A stretch of 64,000 nt of DNA from NCBI RefSeq assembly GCF_040954645.1, contig NC_092806.1, forward strand, positions 162,188,328-162,252,327. The letters are read 5' to 3'. A program made the position numbers and the translations under genes. A model generated the notes under the pieces. The model was not told the DNA's origin. It was given only the letters and a program-made list of their open reading frames with translations, and did not search any database. This DNA is from Diabrotica undecimpunctata (Eukaryota; Arthropoda; Insecta; Coleoptera; Chrysomelidae). Of the stretch, positions 36,101 to 45,369 are shown in pieces; the stretch's first letter is position 1, and each line of letters starts with the position of its first letter.

Positions 36101-39100
36101 TGAGTTTATTACTATTCCTAGAGTAATTTTTTGAGTGACTGGAAGTCCGGTTCATTGACCTTGAGATCTGTTGCTCTAAATTGCTCACAGGAGGCAAAAG
36201 CAGCGGTTGTTCTTGGATCTTAGGAATATCCGGAACAGTATCTGATACATTTTTTGATACATTTGAACGGTGATTCTGTGCATATGCACATAAATGGAGA
36301 AATAAAAAAAAGTTTGGTTTTTTGAATGTTTAAGAACAACTCGTTGGTTTGAACCAGCTCTTCGAAATGATTAATGTGCTCCAGAAGATATTCGTCAATT
36401 ACTATTTTTGTTCTTATGGTTAATAATGTTAAGATTTGTTATTGTACACGTATTTCTTGTAATTTTCAGAACCATCTGAACAAGTTACCATTTTGAAAGC
36501 CATAAAAATAATAAACTTTATGACGTGTATAAAGTTCGTACCGTGGGACGGAAGAAGTAAGGATTATCTTCTAATTTGGCCCATGAAGTATCCGAAAGGG
36601 TGTTGGTCCTTTGTAGGACGCTTTGGTAAGTATAATTCAGAAAATAATACCGTTTTTATGTTTTACTTAAAATTGGCAAATTCAAACGTACTACAGATTA
36701 TATTAAAAACCCTTAATGAAAGGCAGTCGCTTGATTTTAAGATAATATAATAATCAGTCTGCAAAAGTATATTAGTAATATTGCTTTCCTCAAGTTTTAT
36801 TTCAAATAGTTACATGTCGAAGCATTTAATGTATTAAATGACAAAAAAAATCTTTATAGGCCTCTTATTATAGCAAAACTCGAGGGGTACAGTATATCTG
36901 GAAATATATCTTCATTTACTACTCAATTTCTAACCAAAAAAAACCTTTAACGTAAGAGAAAATGACAAAATCTCTAGGACTTTCAAACAAACTAACGGCG
37001 TTCCCAAGGGTCGGTATTGAGTCCAGCACTCTTTATACTTGTTTTAAACGATTTATGTAAAAAAATTGAGCTTCCAGTCAAGATTGCACTCTACGCAGAT
37101 GATTTAATAATTTTCTGCCGAGACACTGTTACCACTTGCAAACTGCTTCAGAATGCTACTGACCAATTGCTTAAATGGACTTCAGGTAAGTGAAGTTAAC
37201 CTTTCTGTTAAGAAGACAAAAATCATTAAGTTTTCAGGACAGCCAGTACTATAAATCCTAAAATTACCATAAATGGTACTTGTCTACCAGCAGTAAAGAG
37301 TATACGGATTTTAGGACTCACATTCGAAAATAAACTTACTTGGAAATGCCATTTAAAAGATCTCAAAACTAAGTGCATGACAAATTTTAACATATTAAAA
37401 ACTCTGTCCAATCAGCATTGGGGTCCAGATGAAGATTCCTTACTTCAGATTTATAGATGTCTTATTCGTTCTAAAATAGACTATTGCAGTTTCATTTATA
37501 TGTCAACTAGCCCATCAGATTTAAAACTTCTTAATTCTGTACACAACACTGCACTTCGAATCTGCCTTGGAGCCTTCAGGTCGAGCCCTTCAGAAAGTTT
37601 ATACAGAGAAGCTAATGAAGTTCCCTTCTGGCTACGTCGCCGGCAACTCCTTTTAAAATATTCGTCTCGAATCTCAGCTAATACCGAAAATCCAGCCTAT
37701 AAATTACTAAGTAATGACCTTTTAAACTCTTCTTTTCCTATTAAACTTCAATCTATGTCACAGTATCTCTTACCACATTTGAATAACATCGATATTTCAG
37801 CCACAACTCCAATATTAATATCACATAAACCTCCCTAGAATGAATTGAAAGCAGATTTTAATCTCTCGTTAACTAATTATGATTCACTATTTCTAAGGCA
37901 AACCTTTAAAGAATTCATTGCTAACAACAGATTTAACCAAATTGTATACAAATATGCTTCTAAGAGTCATATAGCTGTTGCAAACACAGATTTATTCATA
38001 TCTTGAAATCTCCCGTTCTTCTGCTGCATACATACTGCTGAATTATTCTCTATTCTCCAAGCTACAGACTTACTATTACTAGAATATAAAAAAGTAGCAA
38101 TATGTACAGACTCTTTAGCGTCTATCTATTTTCTCAAAAGTATCTACACGGTGCATCCTTTGGTTCAAGCTATTCGAAACTTTTTCGATAGTTTAATCTC
38201 ACTGGGAGTATCAATAACCATGATCTGGATTCCATCTCAAGTAGAAATCCCTGGTAAGGAACTAGCCGACCTCTCTGCAAAACAAGCCTCGTACAAAACT
38301 ACATACAGATTTACAGTTGTATTTTAAAAATATCATCCAAATGTCCTGGCAAGATCACTGGAATAAAGTCCCTTCCAATCTTTGTGATATCCATCCCAAC
38401 GTTAAAAAACTTGAGTATTCTTCCACGACACGAAAGAACAAAATCTTATTTCGCCGCCTTAGAATCGGTCATACAAGACTAACTCATAATAATTGAATAA
38501 ATTCCTAAGATCCACCTACATGTACACACTGTGGTAATAGTCTATCTGTTAAACATATTCTCGTAGACTGTCCCTATTTCAACAACAACAGGTAAAATCG
38601 TGTCAGTAACCTATGCTGTCGAGACACATAAATCTAAAAAAATGACAAATAATCGTAGTGATCAAATAAATTCAGTGAACTAGGTGGATACATTCTTCTT
38701 TTTATAGCGTGGTCTCTTTTCGACGGTTGGCGGTTCAAATGGCAATTGTAACTTTGCAAACTGCTGCACGAAAGACTTCTCCGGATGAGTGGTCAAATAT
38801 CTAAAATAATAGGAATATGAAATGTCTGGAAACAAAACCAGGGAGAATCTTTTTGTTTTATTTCAGGTCGCTGTAGCTTCCACTGTGGAGTGTTAATTGC
38901 AGCCCTGTGATGCTTCTGAGTCTGAGACATTAATTCAATATATTGGTTGCGTTGCTTTCGTAGTCATCCTTTTCCAAGTTAGCTTTATCTATTCCAACTT
39001 GCCTGGACCAAACTGGTCACAACCAATAAGTCAGAAATATTTTTTTACATACATTTAACGTTTTTCTTGTACAAACGAAAAGAAAGACAAAAAACTTGTT

Positions 39101-40093
39101 AAGCGATGTTATGCTGACCAAATATTATTTTGTTTTAGGTGGAGCACAAATTTTGAGTCTTCAGCCACCAGACAGAAAAGGTGTCAACTGTCTTGGAACT
39201 GAGGGTAGGGCTATCCACGAGTTAATGCATGCCTTGGGAGTGTTTCACGAACAGAGTAGGTGGGATAGGGACAAATTCGTCAAGATACATACTGATAATA
39301 TAATACCTCGTAAGTGGATTTCTTTTTTACATAAAGAATGATCTATTTTGTCATAGATAAAAAATGTATGTCTTAAAATATTTATCAATTTGACTCTATA
39401 TTTACAATTTGTAATAAAAAATTTGTTCTTGCGATCTAAAAATATGAAAAACAGAAATGAAGTGCAGAAATTTGGAATATTTGTGGCACATGATCAATAA
39501 TTCTGAAACGTATGATGATGCACCTCAAAACACTTGCTCACAAATTTACCTCATAAATATCGTTTACCTGATTGTAAGACAAACCATCTGTATTGTCTGA
39601 TAGTAAACCCTCATTTTGGAAATAGGAAAGAAGAATAGGTTTTGTTCCTCTTGTTCTTTATGTATCATATCAGAATCATGCTTTAGTGATAATAATAATA
39701 GTAAAACCTTTATAATCTTCTGCTACATGAAACAGTTATCCTGCATTTCATATATCATATTTGTAATTTACATAACAGTTTAATATAACAAACTCATATA
39801 TTGTTAATTTTCTTTTAGATTACAAAGCAAATTTTGATAAACAAAGTTTAGAGAACACGACATACAGCTTCGAATACGACTACGACTCCATCATGCACTA
39901 TGGAAAATTCTTCTTTGCCAAGAAGAAAGGAAGGCCAACCATTACAACCAAACAGCCACATGGGGCCAGTATAGGCCAAAGGAAAGCCATGTCCAAGGGG
40001 GATTGTCTAAAATTAAATGACTTATACGGATGCTACAAAGATCCTTCAAAAAGGAGGAAATATTATAACATTTGTAATTTCTTAGGCGTATAA
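27104..40093 (+). CDS. Secreted astacin-family zinc metalloprotease, five exons
   Basis: Exons 27104-27224, 34112-34303, 36470-36625, 39139-39309 and 39819-40093, all joined in phase 1 at GT-AG introns, give 304 aa. Residues 1-22 form a signal peptide ([17 protein letters not shown] then RCGFA). The propeptide carries the FQGD aspartate switch (63-66) that blocks the zinc. The catalytic signature [15 protein letters not shown] has zinc ligands H183, H187 and H193 and general base E184. The Met-turn SIMHYG has M239 and the fifth ligand Y241. Cysteines at TCIKF, GCWSF, NCLG, GDCLK and YGC fit the two conserved disulfides. There is no MAM, CUB or EGF tail, so it is a minimal astacin like insect seminal or gut enzymes. 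Introns of 6.9, 2.2, 2.5 and 0.5 kb hold transposon relics. No defect is seen. Confidence 0.93.
28100..28700 (-). pseudogene. RTE endonuclease relic, downstream part (copy H)
   Basis: Read on the minus strand, fragments match the second half of the RTE endonuclease and the linker: [25 protein letters not shown] (compare NFLEQQNLYGMKTHFKK in copy D) and TLVAWWNK, followed by a charged helix [15 protein letters not shown]. Its first half is found at 30066-30440 on the same strand, so the R1 element between them appears to have inserted into this relic. Confidence 0.5.
28730..30066 (+). pseudogene. R1-clade retrotransposon, 5'-truncated
   Basis: Translation from 28773 gives a post-RT region: [53 protein letters not shown] and [20 protein letters not shown], then [10 protein letters not shown]. 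This is the R1/TRAS-type thumb and connection. A frame change follows at about 29220, then a C-terminal zinc finger ([10 protein letters not shown] and later LEC). A 3' UTR ends in an A-rich tail CTATAAAAAATAAAAAAAC near 30048-30066. The RT active site lies in the lost 5' part. It sits in intron 1 of the astacin gene in sense orientation. Confidence 0.8.
30067..30440 (-). pseudogene. RTE endonuclease relic, upstream part (copy H)
   Basis: Minus-strand translation: [58 protein letters not shown] and [10 protein letters not shown]. This is the N-terminal half of an RTE endonuclease, related to copy D (ELEEELSKIKWDIVGLSEV). It stops at the A-rich tail of the R1 copy. Confidence 0.65.
30441..32160. 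other. Intron 1 sequence, no recognisable gene
   Basis: AT-rich. A charged, lysine/arginine-rich translation on the minus strand near 31700-32000 hints at another decayed element but has no diagnostic motif. Confidence 0.35.
32165..33690 (-). pseudogene. RTE-type retrotransposon, 5'-truncated (copy C)
   Basis: On the minus strand, from 33660 down: [37 protein letters not shown], then (32885-33103) [20 protein letters not shown] and [15 protein letters not shown] (first catalytic Asp), then [43 protein letters not shown] and a final AYVQQW-like tail near 32190. Same family as copies A and B (YQPREQAGFRSNYGTNDH). Multiple stops. It lies antisense in astacin intron 1. Confidence 0.85.
33700..34111. 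other. End of astacin intron 1
   Basis: No coding similarity. It ends in the polypyrimidine tract ATCTTTTTTAG before exon 2. Confidence 0.4.
34715..35030 (-). pseudogene. Gypsy-type LTR retrotransposon integrase C-terminus
   Basis: The minus strand gives a stretch ending [17 protein letters not shown], then [20 protein letters not shown] and [20 protein letters not shown]. The pattern GDLVxVEN.NK.NRKK.xExxxGPY is the chromodomain-proximal end of insect Gypsy integrases. Only this segment remains, in astacin intron 2; flanking LTRs were not recognised. This is a repeat relic, not a virus. Confidence 0.75.
35031..36469. other. Astacin intron 2 remainder
   Basis: No recognised gene. 35190-35700 is less AT-rich and may be a remnant of the same LTR element, but without a matching second copy this cannot be shown. 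An open minus frame at 35979-36197 is unassigned. Confidence 0.35.
36880..38600 (+). pseudogene. I-type retrotransposon relic, 5'-truncated
   Basis: Reading across frames: [20 protein letters not shown], then [20 protein letters not shown] (catalytic YADD, 37080-37130), [60 protein letters not shown] and [20 protein letters not shown]. RNase H remnants follow ([32 protein letters not shown]), then a terminal zinc-finger block [20 protein letters not shown]. It parallels the intact element at 12.8-18.3 kb but is a different, older family. Many stops. It lies in astacin intron 3. Confidence 0.85.
38645..38815 (-). pseudogene. RTE 3' tail fragment
   Basis: The minus strand gives [20 protein letters not shown] and then a stop where related copies have tryptophan, then TANRRKETT. 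This matches the tails at 48.1 kb (WFDRSSTEIFRVAVSKATIV) and 54.1 kb (WFKKTSTELFRAAASKVMIA). Confidence 0.6.
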
Positions 40094-40169
40094 ATCCACT
40101 AGTGGGTCTAAACTGAAGGAGCATTATTATTTATTCTATTTATATATCTTTACTTTAACTGTATTTATA

Positions 40170-40175
40170 AATAAA
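40170..40175 (+). terminator. Polyadenylation signal of the astacin gene
   Basis: AATAAA 77 bases after the stop codon, in ATTTATAAATAAACC. Confidence 0.6.
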
Positions 40176-43100
40176 CCTTTGAAAACAAAAATAGTCTTTG
40201 ATGTTTTTTTGACATGAATATGAAATGAGCCATTTTTTATTTGTTTTTTTTTTTAAGTAAACATATCTTCTTATCAAATTAGATATCGTTAAATATGTCT
40301 AGAAGTTTAGGTAAGAATTGGTAAATATTTGCGATGGAACTATTTTTGGGAGAATTTGGTAACTTAAAGAAATTTTTGTACATGTACAATAATTTATTTA
40401 TAAAAAGATTTAGGATTTACAATTTATTTCAAAGGGTAAAGTTGACATTTGTGTTTAATCACAGCCAGGGAAGACTTTAATGTGTGAGAGGAGCATTCAA
40501 GATTTCAAGGACTATTGAAAAATTACAAGAAAACTTTTAATTTGTACCACTATAGAGAGTGAATATTTAGAGGCTAACAAATTTCTAGGCAGTCAGAAAA
40601 GTTTGCTTGAAATGTTTAAGGATTTATGGATATGCCTGTAATATTTCAGGACATTCTGAATTGTTTCAATGCTCTATAAACGACTTAAGGGCAGTCTGAA
40701 ATGTTTCAGAGTAGCCCGGTAAATTTTTAAGTACTTAAAGACTCTTTATGTTTATGTTAGTTTATGTTAGTCCAAGGACCTGGACTGGCTCCAGAGACCG
40801 CTAAGGAAATCCTGGAATATTTCAGCGATCTTCAGCCTGGAACGTTCCAGGGGTTTTTCAATAATTTCAGACAAACTTGAAATGCTTCAAGACTATTGTG
40901 AGGCAACCGAATAACTTAGCAACCTGATTTGTATCATATCTATTTCTATTTATATTTAAACAATTTTTTAAGATAATTAGGTTATCTGACATTACACGAT
41001 ATTCACGGAGCTTCTGAAAAGCTTTATAAAAGCCTAAAATATTTTAAGAGCCTAAAATGTTTTAGGTCTATAAATGATCTCAGATACCCCTACATTCTTC
41101 CTTAACTTATTTATGAGAGATTTCAAATTACTCTAAAATGTTTTAAAAGTACTGTTAAATGCCGTTTTGCAAAGTTTCAGGAACTTTTGGATAATTTGAG
41201 GGATCCATGTAACGAGACAACCTCTAGGACAACCTTTAGGACAACCTAATTTGATTTGCCGATGCCTTAAACGATTAAGCTGCCTCTAGCAGACTTTACG
41301 AAATCCGAATTAATTTAGTATTATTTCGGAATATTTCATGGGTTATTGGAGAAGACGTTTTGAAACGGTATCTACGAAGAACTTCAGGACTGCCTGAAAT
41401 GATTAACATTAATTAGAGATCTCTTAAGGATTTCAGAAAAACTTTTAGTGTTTTAGGAGTATTCTGAAATAGTTCAGAGGCATTTGGAGAACTTAGGGAT
41501 AATCTGATTTGTTTTACGACTGTCTTTACAGTTTCAGCTGCCTCTTGACCACTTTAGGCAGTCTGGAGTGTTTCGGAAAGTTCCTCAGACTATAGACTGT
41601 AGCCTTAAATCTTTTAGAAACTAATGAAGAACTCCAGGACAGCCTGGAATGTTTCACAATAGTCTAGAATATTACATGCATTTCTTAACGATTTTGGTAA
41701 TGCTAAGCATGTTTCAAGACTCTTTTGAAATCTTTTAGGGGTAGTTTTACGATTACTTGTAATATTTCAGCGGTCTATCGATGATTACAAGCAGTTTGGA
41801 ATATTCAGCACCGCTGTGGAATATTTCAATGCTTTAGAAGACTTCTGGAGAATTTGAAGGAGGCCTGAATTTTTCAGCAGCCAATTAAGGATTTCAGATG
41901 AGGATGGAATGCTTCAGAACAACCTGTAACTTCCAGTGGTCTCTTAAGGATTTAAAATCGGCTCATTTTGCTTCTCAAGACTGTTCTGAAATGTTTCATG
42001 GGCCTTAAAAAACTTGACTGCAACCTCATTTAATTCACGACTTCCTGTAGTATTTTAGTGGTGTTTGAAAGACTTAAAAAAATTTAGAAAGTTCAGGATA
42101 GTCGAAAATATTACACTGTTTATAGGAAATTTCAGAAAAGCTTCGAACGAATACTGTTCTGAAAGGTTTCAGAATCCTCTGCAGAACTCCAGTGCACAAC
42201 TCCCTGTAACGTTCCAGTGAGCTGTAGATAATTTTTCGACATGACTTCAAGCACTTTGAAATATTTCAGGACTTTCTATTAATTATTTGAGTGGCTTCTG
42301 AAGAACTTCAGGAAAGCTTAAAACGTTTCTTTGCTGACTTGAAATATTTCAGTGCTTCTGGCAAATTTTCAGGCGCTAATGCAGTATTCCAGACCTATCG
42401 TGAAATATTTTGTAGGCATTTAAGACATTGCAAGACAGTTGGGAACGTTTCAGGATAGTTTGAGAAGTTATAAACATTTTATAAGAATATTAGAAAAGGT
42501 TGAAATGTTTTAATGGCATCTGTAGATCTTAGACGTCGACTTAGTCTTATTGCAAGGTAAGCTATCATTCAGAGTGGACGTTTTAATTGATTCTGAATGA
42601 CTTCAGGCAATCTGGTATATTTCAGCCTTCAGTTATCTTTTGGAATATTTTTAAGATCATAGAAAAATTTGTTGAAAATCTTAAATCTTTCAACTTTTTG
42701 CAGGTGAATCATGAATGTTTCAATAGAGCTCGAGACATTACAAGAAACTCTTAAGGATTTTAGATAATTTTGGAATGCTTACCGGACATTTCACGAACTT
42801 TCAATCAAATCTAATTTATTTCACGGCAATTTGTTTTGTTTCGGTCGTCTCTGGATAAGTTCTGCATTACTTTAGGATTGTCTTACTATCTTTTATGGAT
42901 CGTTGGGATATTTTAGGACAGTCTGCAATATTTAGGACACCTCTGAAGTACTTTAAAGCAGTCTAAAATATTAACGATACATTTTAAGTAGTTTAAAAAG
43001 GTCTTAAAATTTTCAGACATATCCATAAATGTTTTAGAGGCCTATGGTGGTCAGGAGTGCTTTAGAAATATCCTAAAAGGGGTTCCAAATTAATTTAAGA

Positions 43101-43429
43101 ACGATTAGTATGTTTCAGGATTGATCTGAAATGTTTCAGTACAATTGGAGGACTTAAGAACCTCCTACAGTATCTCACTACTATCCTGGAATGTTTTATA
43201 TATAGTAAAGAGACTTAAGTAAAGCCTACAACAGCCGCTGTGAAACTCAAGGATTTAAGAAAAGGTTAAAAACTTCCGGACTCTTTTAATATATTTAAAA
43301 CTAATGCTAAAAGACTCCAGAATAATCAGGAATGTCAGCAACCAGCATTTCAGGATTGGCTGAAACGTTCTCTGGAGTCTCTGGAAAATCTGAGGGCAAA
43401 CTGGTTTGTTCGCTGCAGCAGCGCAGCCA

Positions 43430-43907
43430 GTTATAGGTCTTGTTGAGACAAGTGCGCAAAGACTGAAGGCAGCAACATTCATTTCCGCTCAGAATCTTCA
43501 CTCCCTTTGGTTGCGAGCAGTTAACGGGCTGTTGCTGTAACAGGCACGTTCTAGTAGCTACCGCAAGCAGGAACTCTTGGCTGCCTAGTGCAGGGACTTC
43601 CGTAAACTGTCGTGGTTTAAGTGGTTGCCTAGTGCGCGGGGCCCTTTTTATTTAAATATTTTATTTTATGTGGGCTGTTGTGGGGATTGTTAGGGCTCCG
43701 CGCACTAGTAGCCGCTCAAACCCCGACGGTTTACGTGAGCCCGCTCACTAAGTAGCCAAGTGTCCCTGCTTGTGGCAGCTACTAGAACGTACCTGTTAGA
43801 GCAACAGCCCGTTAGTTGCTCGTAGCTAAAGCAAGTGGGGATTCTGAGCGGAAATGAATGTGGCTGCATTCAGTCTTTGCGCACTTGTCGTATCAGCCAG
43901 ACCTATC
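43430..43907. mobile_element. Foldback element with about 220-bp inverted arms
   Basis: Left arm words GACAAGTGCGCAAAGACTGA, CATTCATTTCCGCTCAGAAT, AACGGGCTGTTGCTGTAACA and CTAGTGCGCGG all recur in inverse order in the right arm (for example TCAGTCTTTGCGCACTTGTC). A central AT-rich loop lies near 43650-43690. It is GC-richer than the surrounding array. A related scrap lies near 44160-44195 (TGCCTAGCGCGCGGAGGTCC). No coding sequence. Confidence 0.8.
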
Positions 43908-44393
43908 CCCAACGTTTTTAAAATAATTTTAGATACCGAAAAATTAATTCAGGAAGTTTAAAGCTGTAGAGGATTTCGGATATATCCTAAGAAGAGTACA
44001 ATGATCGAGAGTTTACCAGCCCTTTTTTTATTTTGCCTTTTTTACGAGACAAACGGTAAATAATTATGGCTGCTTCCACGTGGCGTTATGTTATATTCGC
44101 TCCATATTAAAGAACCGATATAACTGGCTGTCGATTGGCGGCTATAACTGGCTGATCATATACGTTGACTGCCTAGCGCGCGGAGGTCCTTAGCTGTAAT
44201 GTTTCATAGACTTCTGGACGATTTCAAGCAGCTTGGAATGTTTCAGAAGACTTCTGGAAAATATTAATGGCCTTTGAAGGACTTTGTTTCCGACTTTAAG
44301 TACTTCTGGAAGTCGGCATATATCAAAACTGTTCTAGAATATTTTGAAAGCCTTCAGGACATAACCTTTTAAGAGACAAGATTTCTGGAATAA

Positions 44394-44856
44394 AATGAAA
44401 AAGACGTCTATGTATCTATTGATACGTATTTCGACTTAATAAGTCTCATCAGAATAGTTATTCGTAGCCGTTCTTAACGTGAAAAATAATCTTCTCTGTC
44501 TTATTAGGAAGCAACAATAACATGGCTTCGTTATGGACGCAATAGCGACATCTGATAGAAAAATCGGTAAGATAGTTTCGAAACAAATTCAGATTTCTGC
44601 TTTAATCTGGAGCCTTCTAAAAATTGCAAGGCATGGCCAGACGATGATAAAGATATTAATAGAGACATGGGGAATCTAAAATTTGCATTCCACGACATGT
44701 CTATTCATCTAAGCAGAAATCCTTAACGAATTTGTTTCTCGTACTCATACAGAGTAGATCTATTAACATCTTTATCATCGTCTGGCCATGCCTTGCAATT
44801 TTTAGAAGGCTCCAGATTTAAGCAGAAATCTGAATTTGTTTCGAAACTATCTTACC
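44394..44856 (-). mobile_element. Non-autonomous element with inverted arms and a hammerhead ribozyme
   Basis: Two nearly identical inverted arms of about 100 bp (44561-44663 and 44760-44861) bracket a short loop, and an outer 165 bp contains a hammerhead fold on the minus strand. A 14-base direct repeat, GATTTCTGGAATAA, lies at 44380-44393 and 44857-44870 and is a plausible TSD. It has no open frame. Hammerheads in animal mobile DNA are typical of Penelope-like terminal repeats and small retrotransposing relatives, so this may be a non-autonomous, PLE-mobilised element. Its class is inferred. Confidence 0.55.
44416..44457 (-). ncRNA. Type I hammerhead ribozyme, canonical core
   Basis: On the minus strand the parts are in order: CTATT (stem I), CTGATGA (core), GACTT-ATT-AAGTC (stem II, 5 bp, 3-base loop), GAAA (core), TAC-GTA (very short stem III), TC (cleavage after the AUC triplet), AATAG (stem I, pairs perfectly with CTATT). 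Every invariant core base is present. The near-loopless stem III, self-complementary as TACGTA, is the form that in other animals works as a dimer. It would self-cleave RNA transcribed from the element. Confidence 0.8.
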
Positions 44857-45060
44857 GATTTCTGGAATAATTGAGAAGTCGATGGAGAGCAGTCTGAAAT
44901 GTTTTAGATGCATATTGAGACATTTAGGAATATACATATTAAATGTTCAGAGCTGATCTCAAATGTTTTGGACGTTCCTACGAGACTTCCATGTTGCATG
45001 GAATAATTCAAGACTATTCTGGAAAGTTAAAGATGTTTCTGAAGGATATTAGAACAAATA

Positions 45061-45369
45061 AAATATAGCTATTGACAAGCCTCGATAAAAACTTTATAAC
45101 CAGCACAACATACAATGTCAAATAATTTACAAAAAAATATTTCCTAAAGTTTACTCAATATTATCGCTATTATTATTATGTTTTTCTCAATATCATTGTC
45201 AATATTTGCCGATGGATACATGGATCAGCTTTTTTCTAGTTCTCGAGAGTTTCTTTTGCTATGCATCCAATAATTTTTGTAGATCCCTGACTTCTCTTTC
45301 TTGAATTCTTGAGTTTCTTGTAGGCGTTTTCTGATATTGATCAAACTTTGTACGTAGAATTAAAACAAA
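45061..45369. other. Upstream region of the TEX47-like gene
   Basis: AT-rich, presumed promoter; no clear core element. Confidence 0.35.

Larger units (their letters stand above)
40480..45060. repeat. Intergenic array of a near-palindromic 14-base motif
   Basis: Motifs of the form CTGRAATRTTTCAG recur, by eye at least twenty times, every 30-90 bases or so, joined by shorter shared words such as GGACAGYCTG and AACTTCAGG. Exact CTGAAATGTTTCAG occurs near 40696 and 43130; TGAAATATTTCAG near 42259 and 42338. The form CTGAAATATTTCAG is its own reverse complement. Copies are diverged and no fixed period was found. Two foldback elements interrupt the array. Confidence 0.6.

Noticed and set aside
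38690..38800. A minus-strand 'terminal exon' after ATTATTTTAG, reading [20 protein letters not shown]
   Set aside because: Another frame of the same DNA gives [19 protein letters not shown], which matches the C-terminal tails of RTE copies at 48.1 and 54.1 kb. It is retrotransposon debris.
40840..40860. Heat-shock-element-like GGAACGTTCCAG in the array
   Set aside because: Only isolated copies have the GAAnnTTC spacing; most motif copies have a longer spacing, so no heat-shock control is claimed.
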